DNA from: Flavobacteriales bacterium
GTDB lineage: Bacteria > Bacteroidota > Bacteroidia > Flavobacteriales_D > Crocinitomicaceae
Assembly: GCA_947447525.1 (NCBI GenBank)
Contig: CANFJL010000001.1
Location: 186,001 to 250,000, forward strand
Reading direction: 5' to 3'
Length of the DNA: 64,000 bases
Shown piece after piece: positions 28,096-35,121 of the stretch; the first letter of the stretch is position 1, and each line of letters begins with the position of its first letter. Made by a program: the position numbers and the translations under genes. The notes beneath the pieces were generated by a model. The model saw nothing but the letters and a program-made list of their open reading frames with translations. It ran no database searches and was not told the origin of the DNA.

Positions 28096-29013
28096 GTGAA
28101 ATTATTTCGTTTTTCTTTTAAAATAATTACTGTAATTGGATTGATTTTCCTTTTCAATAATTGCTTGTGCGCACAAACTGATGTTGAAATTGATCTTGAT
28201 GATTCATTGATGGTGGATACTGTCAGCATTCCCGTTAAAGTTTCAATTAATTTGCCTCCTTTTGTGTTGATTCATCCAGATACCATTCAATTGGGTGAGC
28301 ATGATCAATTGGTTTGTGATTCTTATTGCGCTTCTGGCATGCCAGCTATATACGATGCCTTGCATTCCTTTAATGCGCGTAGAATGGATAAGTTCGGCGG
28401 ATATATAAATTCAAAAATTAATAAAGGTCTAGAAGATATCCGCAAAAAAGGATTTAAATCGGATGTTAAAAAACTCTACATTCAAATAGACCCCATTACT
28501 TTAACGGTTCATTGGATTGCTGTTGTAGGTCCAAGTACAGATGGGAAATGTTATGTTCGTTTTGATAGTCGTGGTTCTGCAGGTGGGGGAGTGCCCGCTG
28601 TTGAGAAACAATTGAATACCATGCATAGCCTCTATCCAACACTGACGGCAACCAAATTGCTTGAATTTAATGAAAATGTGGTCAAATGTTACGATTGGAA
28701 TGGGACCCAACTCAATTCGTATTGTAGCTCTGTTAATATTCGTCAGCATTTTTATAAATATTATGATGCTCAAGTAGATGCAGTAATCTCATTGGAAGAA
28801 TATACTAAACGCTATCCTTGTAATACGGAAGGAGCTAGTTTGCCTGGTGTGAAAAAAGTATTTGTGGCTCCTCAACGCAAATACAAGGTAAAATATGGAG
28901 ATAGTTTAATTAAAATTGCAAACAAGTACCATACAACAGTCGCAAAAATTAAAAAAGCGAATGGCTTGCGTTCTGATATGATTAGAATTGGTCAAGTTTT
29001 GAAAATTCCTTAA
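28096..29013 (+). CDS. Secreted LysM-domain protein with uncharacterised N-terminal domain
   Basis: A GTG start gives 305 residues with a signal peptide (MKLFRFSFKIITVIGLIFLFNNCLCAQ). Residues about 60-235 form an unrecognised domain with several cysteines (VCDSYCASGMPA, VKCYDWNG, NSYCSS). Residues about 257-305 are a single LysM module (YKVKYGDSLIKIANKYHTTVAKIKKAN...IRIGQVLKIP) that should bind peptidoglycan or chitin-like sugars. It is probably periplasmic or cell-wall associated. No catalytic motif of NlpC/P60 or lytic transglycosylases was seen. Confidence 0.8.
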   Translation: MKLFRFSFKIITVIGLIFLFNNCLCAQTDVEIDLDDSLMVDTVSIPVKVSINLPPFVLIHPDTIQLGEHDQLVCDSYCASGMPAIYDALHSFNARRMDKFGGYINSKINKGLEDIRKKGFKSDVKKLYIQIDPITLTVHWIAVVGPSTDGKCYVRFDSRGSAGGGVPAVEKQLNTMHSLYPTLTATKLLEFNENVVKCYDWNGTQLNSYCSSVNIRQHFYKYYDAQVDAVISLEEYTKRYPCNTEGASLPGVKKVFVAPQRKYKVKYGDSLIKIANKYHTTVAKIKKANGLRSDMIRIGQVLKIP

Positions 29014-29081
29014 TGTTCTTGATCAAATAAACAAAAAGTGTCAATTCGTGTTTAATATCTGTAGTTTCAAATTACAGTTAA

Positions 29082-29351
29082 ATGGAACAAGCAGACATAG
29101 ATCGTATTATAGAAATGGCTTGGGAAGACAGAACCCCTTTTGAAGCGATATTGGTGCAATTCGGTCAAACAGAAACACAGGTTATTGCATTGATGCGAAA
29201 GGAATTAAAGCGCAGTAGTTTTATTCTCTGGCGCGATCGTGTGAATAGTGGTGTAAGTTTAAAACATGCTAAAAAACGAAATCCAGAAATTGACCGCTTT
29301 AAATGTTCTCGTCAAACGAATATTTCGATGAACAAAATCTCTAAACGATAA
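29082..29351 (+). CDS. TIGR03643/DUF2805 family protein
   Basis: An 89-residue basic protein with the family pattern IDRIIEMAWEDRTPFEAI, FGQTE..VIALMRKELK and FILWRDRVNSG. It looks like a small helical, HTH-like protein. The family is known from genomes where it lies beside photolyase/cryptochrome genes; its function is unknown. That neighbour is present here only as a truncated remnant starting on the very next base. Confidence 0.85.
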   Translation: MEQADIDRIIEMAWEDRTPFEAILVQFGQTETQVIALMRKELKRSSFILWRDRVNSGVSLKHAKKRNPEIDRFKCSRQTNISMNKISKR

Positions 29352-29555
29352 GTGAATTTTCCCACCAAATACATTGAGATTCTTGAGCGAATTCAGGAGA
29401 TAGATCCTGTAAAGTATGGTCAGACTCGAAATTACTTGAATGGAGCGGTTACCTACCTTTCTCCTTATATTTCAAGAGGTGTGATCAGCACCAAGTTGGT
29501 CTTAGATACCGTTCTTGCGAAAGGCTATCCATTAGAGGAAATTGAAAGGATTTGA
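29352..29555 (+). pseudogene. 5' remnant of a photolyase/cryptochrome-like FAD-binding gene
   Basis: A GTG abutting the DUF2805 stop opens 67 codons: MNFPTKYIEILERIQ, IDPVKYGQTRNYLNGAVTYL, SPYISRGVISTKLVL, GYPLEEIERI, then TGA. This is the start of the FAD-binding helical domain found in Bacteroidota photolyase-related proteins, which normally continue for several hundred residues (next segment usually ELAWRDY). Neither alternate frame downstream carries the family on for more than a few codons before the Fic gene. The conserved FAD and DNA-contacting C-terminal part is missing, so it cannot be an active photolyase. Confidence 0.7.
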
Positions 29556-29627
29556 AGCGGATTGCGTTGGAACTAGAAAAATGAATAATTTATACATGAG
29601 AACGTTGTCTTGTATAATTATATTTAA

Positions 29628-29635
29628 TATCTTTA
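29628..29635 (+). promoter_or_regulatory. Near-consensus -7 box (TATCTTTA) for the fic gene
   Basis: TATCTTTA differs from TAnnTTTG at one base. It lies immediately before the upstream ATG at 29637, so a transcript starting about four bases downstream would miss that ATG; this favours the ATG at 29682. Confidence 0.4.
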
Positions 29636-29674
29636 CATGACAATACTATCAGGCAAAAACTCTTTACATGACAA
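29630..29674 (+). repeat. 14-bp direct repeat at the 5' end of fic
   Basis: TCTTTACATGACAA occurs perfectly at 29630-29643 and 29661-29674, a 31-base period. The first copy overlaps the -7 box, and the second lies eight bases before the preferred fic start. Confidence 0.8.
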
Positions 29675-29681
29675 AAATGAG

Positions 29682-30779
29682 ATGAATAGAAAAGATAACG
29701 CTGATTTACCATTTAATGATCTGCCTTTATTACCTCCTGCCAAAGAACAGATTGAATCTGTTGTTATTTTGAAGCAATTGGTGAAATCCTCAGTTGCACT
29801 TGCTGAATTAAAAGGAATAATAAATATTTTGCCTAATCCAGAAATTTTACTCAATGCGGTTGTCCTGAAAGAAGCAAGAGCAAGTTCAGAAATAGAAAAT
29901 GTAATAACTACTCAAGATAAATTGTATCAAGCATTATCGGCAAAGGGCGATCAAATAGATACTTCCACTAAAGAAGTATTGAGATACAGAGAGGCAATGT
30001 TATTCGGATTCAGAACAATCCAGCAAAAATACATCCTTACCATCAATACGATTATTGAAATCCAGCAAATTCTTGAAGAAAATAATGCGGGTATTAGAAA
30101 ACTACCCGGAACTGCTTTGAGAAATTCAGTAACGAGAAAGGTTATTTATATCCCGCCTGATCAAACAGATGTGATCAATTCGCTGTTGAGCAATTTGGAA
30201 AAGTTTATCAATCTTGATGAAAACGAAATTCCTCATTTGATAAAAATGGCTATTCAACATTACCAATTTGAGAGTATACACCCATTTTATGATGGGAATG
30301 GCCGCACTGGACGAATTCTTAATATTCTCTATCTTATTATGACTGGTCTGCTCGAACAACCCATCTTGTTTCTTAGCAGTTACATCATTGAAAATAAGTC
30401 AGAATATTATCGATTACTCCAAGAGGTAAGAACGAATAACAAATGGGAAGACTGGATTCTTTATATCTTGAAAGGAGTTGAAATAACTGCTAAAGCCACT
30501 ATAAAACAAGTTACAGAAATTAATACGCTTTTTGAACTAACCAAGGAAAAGACAAAGAATGAGATTCCGAAAATATACAGTAAAGAATTGATTGAATTGC
30601 TATTCGAACATCCGTACAGTAAGAGTGAATATTTGGAAAATCGATTGTCTATCTCACGCATTACAGCTGCAAAATACCTCAAGGCACTGGAGAATATTGG
30701 AATTCTTCAGTCAAAAAAGGTTTGGAAGGAAACACTGTATATCAATACTGCACTTTTTGAACTATTAAAGAAGTACTGA
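29682..30779 (+). CDS. Fic family protein (self-inhibited AMP-transferase type)
   Basis: A 365-residue Fic protein, expected to transfer AMP (or another nucleotide) to a hydroxyl of a target protein. The N-terminal Fic/DOC helix region carries the inhibitory motif (S/T)xxxE(G/N) as S68-S-E-I-E72-N73, in front of the core: class II, controlled within one chain. The catalytic motif HPFYDGNGRTGR starts at His200 and is canonical. The C-terminal 75 residues form a winged-helix-like module (HPYSKSEYLENRLSISRITAAKYLKALENIGIL). Start 29682 (MNRKDNADLPF) is preferred on promoter position; 29637 would add 15 residues. No antitoxin gene accompanies it. It sits between a truncated gene and a tRNA 3' end, which suggests acquisition. 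Confidence 0.92.
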   Translation: MNRKDNADLPFNDLPLLPPAKEQIESVVILKQLVKSSVALAELKGIINILPNPEILLNAVVLKEARASSEIENVITTQDKLYQALSAKGDQIDTSTKEVLRYREAMLFGFRTIQQKYILTINTIIEIQQILEENNAGIRKLPGTALRNSVTRKVIYIPPDQTDVINSLLSNLEKFINLDENEIPHLIKMAIQHYQFESIHPFYDGNGRTGRILNILYLIMTGLLEQPILFLSSYIIENKSEYYRLLQEVRTNNKWEDWILYILKGVEITAKATIKQVTEINTLFELTKEKTKNEIPKIYSKELIELLFEHPYSKSEYLENRLSISRITAAKYLKALENIGILQSKKVWKETLYINTALFELLKKY

Positions 30780-30801
30780 AATTAATTAGATTTTCTAAAC
30801 G

Positions 30802-30830
30802 AAAAAGCCACTATTTTAGTGGCTTTTTTT
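30802..30830 (+). terminator. Terminator of fic
   Basis: Twelve-base stem AAAAAGCCACTA/TAGTGGCTTTTT with a TTT loop, then more T. Seven bases separate it from the tRNA 3' end. Confidence 0.92.
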
Positions 30831-30836
30831 GTTTTG

Positions 30837-30910
30837 TGGTCCCACTTGGAATCGAACCAAGCACCTACTGATTATGAGTCAGTTGCTCTAACCGAATGAG
30901 CTATAGGACC
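30837..30910 (-). tRNA. tRNA-Met (anticodon CAU)
   Basis: The minus strand folds into a full cloverleaf: acceptor GGTCCTA/TGGGACC (one G-U), D stem GCTC/GAGC, anticodon stem ACTGA/TCAGT with loop CTCATAA, five-base variable loop, T stem CTTGG/CCAAG with loop TTCGATT, and discriminator A. The anticodon CAT is at 30874-30876. CCA is not encoded. The body resembles elongator tRNA-Met rather than initiator; tRNA-Ile2 (lysidine-modified CAU) cannot be fully excluded. Confidence 0.93.
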
Positions 30911-31045
30911 AAATTATCCGAAGATAACATTCATATTCTTTAAAGTCTTATTACATAGTAATTAAGGAGTATCTTTTTACTTCCTTGGGATTGCAAAAAT
31001 AAGGCTTTATTTGAAATGAGCAATTTACTAGGGCAATAAAAAGAA

Positions 31046-32047
31046 TTATTTTTTTAATCTAAGTGCACCCATCCACAAAATACCAAAGAGTATACTTGCG
31101 AAGACTAAATGTGATGTTTGCACCAATCCTGGCATGTCTGCATAAGCCAATAGCACTCCTGAAATTAATTCAATAACTAATATTAGTAGTGCGAGACGTA
31201 TGAGTTTAATTTTCTCGCCTTTTTCGTTTTTCCATGTCAAATAGACCATGGCCACCAATACAAGCCAAGAAAAACTCCGGTGAATATAAAATGGCATTCC
31301 TAATTTATCCGTCCATTGGTCTCTTCCAATACCTTGCTTAGTGAGTTGATCTATTGCTTCTCGTACTTGTGTCCCCAGTATCATTTGGTAGAAAGTAATG
31401 ATAAACACGATCCAGATGATACTTCTAATGACGGAGGAGGCCTTTATTTCTTTGCTTTTTGGTTCGTTAATTTTATAGGTAATGTAGAGTTGTATTCCTA
31501 TTATTATCAATGCAATTAATAGGTGAATCGTAATGGTCCAGGGTACTAAATTGCTCGCTACAACGAGTGATCCAAACCATCCTTCAAATCCCATTAAGAT
31601 TAAATTTAATGCAAGCAACCAGATTAATTTCGATTTTCTGTATCTAAGTAACATCCATCCAAATCCAAAAAGCATTAAATTACCGGCTAAGAAACCAACT
31701 AATCTATTTAAATATTCCGTCCAAGTACGTTTTACATTAAAGGGTTCATCTTTATAAATAGATGGATCTTTTTTTATCCGTTCAGCTGTTTCCTCCATGC
31801 CTATGGCAACTAAGAACTTACTGTATTTCTCTACTTTTTTTGTTCTTTTCGCAAGATAAATCGCTTTGTAATCTTGAGGAAGTTGTCTTGCTTGGGTAGG
31901 AGGTACCCATGATCCAAAACACTTAGGCCAGTCTGGACAACCCATACCACTTCCTGTAATTCTTACAAAACTACCCGCAACAACTACTAGATAAAGGAGT
32001 ACTACTAAGACCCAATTGAAACGGACAAATGATTTTGAAAATTGCAT
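31046..32047 (-). CDS. ctaA: Heme A synthase (COX15/CtaA)
   Basis: An eight-helix inner-membrane enzyme that oxidises heme O to heme A for cytochrome oxidase. The 333 residues start at the ATG at 32047 (an in-frame TTG at 32053 is weaker). Family marks are GSFVRITGSGMGCPDWPKCFG after helix 1, EYLNRLVGFLAG at helix 2, and heme-ligand candidate histidines in TIHLLIAL, YIHRSFSW and TSHLVFAS. A charged loop of about 65 residues after the first helix is known in Bacteroidota homologues. No other cytochrome oxidase gene is nearby. Confidence 0.93.
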   Translation of the reverse strand: MQFSKSFVRFNWVLVVLLYLVVVAGSFVRITGSGMGCPDWPKCFGSWVPPTQARQLPQDYKAIYLAKRTKKVEKYSKFLVAIGMEETAERIKKDPSIYKDEPFNVKRTWTEYLNRLVGFLAGNLMLFGFGWMLLRYRKSKLIWLLALNLILMGFEGWFGSLVVASNLVPWTITIHLLIALIIIGIQLYITYKINEPKSKEIKASSVIRSIIWIVFIITFYQMILGTQVREAIDQLTKQGIGRDQWTDKLGMPFYIHRSFSWLVLVAMVYLTWKNEKGEKIKLIRLALLILVIELISGVLLAYADMPGLVQTSHLVFASILFGILWMGALRLKK

Positions 32048-32091
32048 GTTCAAAATTACTTATTTTGTGCTAATGGCCTATTATTTTAAAC

Positions 32092-32115
32092 AAAAAAAAG
32101 GGGCCTAAGCCCCTT
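32092..32115 (-). terminator. Terminator of the Omp28-like T9SS gene
   Basis: Seven-base stem AAGGGGC/GCCCCTT with a CTAA loop. On the minus strand it runs into a T tract. Confidence 0.85.
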
Positions 32116-32139
32116 AATATAATTAGTTTTTCATATCGT

Positions 32140-34155
32140 TTATTCAACTACTAATCTTTGAGTAGAAATCACACCGTCGATAGTAACTACAACAGCATAA
32201 ATCCCTGAATTAAGATTTTCTGTGTTCATTTCTATGGTTGACGTTCCATTTAAATTAGAGTAATTAGCAGCTCTTAAGATCTTACCGTTCATATCCATAA
32301 CTTGAATGGAAACATCACTAGATTTCTTAAGGTTGATAGAAATAATTGTTTTATCCGTTGCTGGATTTGGATACATGTTCACTTCAGCGTCTAATTGGTA
32401 GCTAAGACCTTCATAAAGACCTGCGTTAGCACCTGCCTCATATCCGTTTGCAACAGCCTCAGCAATGGTAGCAGTACCTGCATTATCAATTCTTCCGTTA
32501 GGACTTAAAATCATTCCTATAATGTGCATTTGAGTTTCATCCCAAGTTGCAGGCACTAAGAAACTGAAATTAATAATATGAGATTCTCCTGGATTCACAA
32601 CTGCTGGAAAACTATTGGCAAATCCTGTAAAACTAGGCGCTATAACTCTCGCAACATGGTTGTATACCATTTGTGCAGCAGGAACTGGATTTGGTAATGC
32701 TTCAAAACCACCCATCACACCATTTCCACCACCTGCATAAGCGTTGGATTGATTGTAGGTTGCTCCTGTTCCAGTAACCCCGTCTTCCGTTAAAACACAG
32801 GCTAATTTATAAGAACTAGTAGCAGCTAAAGCAAAGGTTGCTTTTACAGAAACATTTAATACTCTAGTTGCAGCGTCCCATGTTGCACCATTATTAATAA
32901 TCGCTACTGGAGGTGTTTGTAATCTTGCGAAAAAGTCTGTGGACATTCCTGAAGGATCTCCAGCTGTACCTCTATCTACAAGTGAACTTGGATATCCAGT
33001 AATCAATGCTCCAATTCCTGCATCATAATCAGTTACCGTCATTGGATCACCATTGTGAACGGCAATACCTGCCCAAAATCCATCATAATCCGTTGCAAAT
33101 TTATCCATGAATACAGCGCCTCTTGGACACCATTGACACCAAGTTCCAGTTCCTTCTTCACCAACAACCATTTTTCCAACTGCAGGAACAACCGGATTGA
33201 TGCTTTGTGTCATTGAATCATCACTTGGATCATTATCAACACCACCATTTACATTGTATACTGTTGCTACAACATTATTCATTCCTGGTGCTAAAGTTAA
33301 ACTTGGCATAGTTACCGTATAGGTAGCTAAACTTGCAAGGTTTACACCTGTAATATTTTGCGTGTAAATAGTTCCGTTGTAATTAAAATCAACATCAAAT
33401 GAAGTAATGGCAGTAGCGCCAGCATTTAACACTTTAACTGTTGGAGTAACAAGTTGACTAGCAATATTGCCACCAACATTGATACTCGATACCATTGCAT
33501 TTAAATTTTGAAGTGTATACGTTTGGTGATCAAAACTTACATCATCAATATAAAATTGAGCATTTTGAACTGGAAAGAAATCTGTTGATGCAACTGAATT
33601 AACTCCATTGGTCCATGTTCCAACCAAAACACCATCAATATAAGCTTTCCATACATGCAAGGTTAGGTTTGCAACAATTCTTAATTCAAACCAAGTAGCT
33701 TCAGGATAATTAGTTGAAACAAGATTAGCAGTAGCGCCATCGTCAATTGTTAAATTACCAGAAGCAAGATTTACATTCAATGCCCAAAGATTACCAATGG
33801 TTAAAGCTCCTTGGATGTTGTAATATCCTTTTTTTCCAGTGTTGACATAAAGTTTTTTCTGAAGCGTAAAAATTCCACTATTGTACAATTGACCGAATTT
33901 TAAAACGACATCTTGAGGACCACCATTTGCAGCTGTCGAAGCCAAATAAATGGAATTCGATGGACTGCTTGATTGTATGTTATTAATGATTGCATCTTCA
34001 GCAGCCCCTTCAGTTCCACTCCAAGTGGACCAAGTAAGTGATTGTGGTCCTAGGTACGAACCTACTGCATAAGAATCAAAATTGTCAGAGAATAACTGTG
34101 AAAATCCAGTTAAACTCATTCCAATCATGGAGGAAAGTAAAATTATTTTTTTCAT
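32140..34155 (-). CDS. T9SS cargo with Omp28-like thioredoxin-fold domain
   Basis: A 671-residue secreted protein. After the signal peptide (cut near residue 19, GFS-QLF) come a lectin/LamG-like module (about 20-210), a CARDB-like beta domain (about 215-320, VLNAGATAITSFDVDFNYNG), and an Omp28-family region (about 325-570) that opens with EEGTGTWCQWCPRG, a thioredoxin-like C-x-x-C. The type A sorting domain (about 595-671) has MYPNPATDKTIISI and GIYAVVVTIDG. Export through T9SS and surface attachment follow from the tail. Redox activity of the CxxC is inferred only. Confidence 0.9.
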   Translation of the reverse strand: MKKIILLSSMIGMSLTGFSQLFSDNFDSYAVGSYLGPQSLTWSTWSGTEGAAEDAIINNIQSSSPSNSIYLASTAANGGPQDVVLKFGQLYNSGIFTLQKKLYVNTGKKGYYNIQGALTIGNLWALNVNLASGNLTIDDGATANLVSTNYPEATWFELRIVANLTLHVWKAYIDGVLVGTWTNGVNSVASTDFFPVQNAQFYIDDVSFDHQTYTLQNLNAMVSSINVGGNIASQLVTPTVKVLNAGATAITSFDVDFNYNGTIYTQNITGVNLASLATYTVTMPSLTLAPGMNNVVATVYNVNGGVDNDPSDDSMTQSINPVVPAVGKMVVGEEGTGTWCQWCPRGAVFMDKFATDYDGFWAGIAVHNGDPMTVTDYDAGIGALITGYPSSLVDRGTAGDPSGMSTDFFARLQTPPVAIINNGATWDAATRVLNVSVKATFALAATSSYKLACVLTEDGVTGTGATYNQSNAYAGGGNGVMGGFEALPNPVPAAQMVYNHVARVIAPSFTGFANSFPAVVNPGESHIINFSFLVPATWDETQMHIIGMILSPNGRIDNAGTATIAEAVANGYEAGANAGLYEGLSYQLDAEVNMYPNPATDKTIISINLKKSSDVSIQVMDMNGKILRAANYSNLNGTSTIEMNTENLNSGIYAVVVTIDGVISTQRLVVE

Positions 34156-34240
34156 AATTGTTAATTTAATGTTTGTTTTAGAGTCCCTAAATTAATAAAA
34201 AGAAATTACTATTAAACTAAATTATAAAAATCAATGACCT

Positions 34241-34975
34241 TTAAGCCCCAACTTCCTCTTTCACCAAAAATCTTATCACTTCTGACGCTGCATACAATCC
34301 AAATAAAGCGGGCATATAACTAATCGTTCCATAAAATGATTTTTTAAAATTGGTTCCATCCGTAAGTTTGAGAGAAGATTTTATTTGAATTTCTTCTGAG
34401 AATACTGCTTTAATACTTCTAAAAGATATGGCTTTGCTCTTCATTCTTTTTTTAATATGATTTCCCAATTTGCAATTATTCACAGCTTCTAGGTTGGCAA
34501 CACGAACTTTTGAAGGATCTAATTTTCCGCCTGCGCCCAAGCAAGTAATGATTTTCAATTTTTTCCTTTTACAGGCAATGATCCACTCTAATTTTGGTGT
34601 AACGGAATCAATGCAATCCATAATATAGTCGGGTTGATAGGTTTCAATAATTTCCCAAACCCTTTCTCCAACTACAAATTCTGAGATAATATTTAATTTT
34701 ATTTGGGGATTAATATCCAATAATCGATTTGCTAGAACTTCAGTTTTAGGTTGATTGATGGTGGAGTCAAGCGCAGTCAATTGCCTGTTCTTGTTTGTTT
34801 CATCAAATTTATCACCATCGATCAAGGTCATTTGACCTACTCCCGAGCGTGCAATAAATTCAGCCGCATAGGATCCAATCCCTCCAAGTCCAACAATTAG
34901 TACATGGGATTTATTGAGTTGTTCCACTTGGCGCTTATTTAACAATAATTCAGTGCGTTCGAGCCATTTCGACAT
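34241..34975 (-). CDS. tcdA: tRNA threonylcarbamoyladenosine dehydratase (ThiF/E1-like)
   Basis: ATP-dependent enzyme that cyclises t6A37 of tRNAs to ct6A. The 244-residue form begins WLERTELLL and has the E1-like nucleotide-binding loop GLGGIGSYAAEFIARSGVG, the IDGD..DETNKNRQ motif (Asn and Arg contacts to ATP) and the DCIDSVTPKLEWI segment, followed by the GAGGKLDPSKVRVANL stretch typical of TcdA. Start 34975 (MSKWLERT) is preferred over 34996, which adds seven residues. It is divergent from the peptide transporters. Confidence 0.9.
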   Translation of the reverse strand: MSKWLERTELLLNKRQVEQLNKSHVLIVGLGGIGSYAAEFIARSGVGQMTLIDGDKFDETNKNRQLTALDSTINQPKTEVLANRLLDINPQIKLNIISEFVVGERVWEIIETYQPDYIMDCIDSVTPKLEWIIACKRKKLKIITCLGAGGKLDPSKVRVANLEAVNNCKLGNHIKKRMKSKAISFRSIKAVFSEEIQIKSSLKLTDGTNFKKSFYGTISYMPALFGLYAASEVIRFLVKEEVGA

Positions 34976-35121
34976 TTTATTGGAGTTGAGTAACATTAAT
35001 AATTTCTATTCACTGCTTGAAATATCAGTGATTTTGCAAAATTAAAAAAGACTTTCAAACCGCAATTGCTTATTTCTTTAACAATTTTTACTAAATTCGG
35101 CTCAAACTAAATTATTAAACA

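Noticed and set aside
29682-30779. Fic/antitoxin two-gene module
   Set aside because: The inhibitory SxxxEN motif is inside the Fic chain itself and no small antitoxin ORF lies next to it.
29556-30910. Fic region as a tRNA-integrated island with att repeats
   Set aside because: I looked for a copy of the tRNA 3' end to the left of fic and found only a 6-base match (TTGGAA near 29568); no integrase is present.
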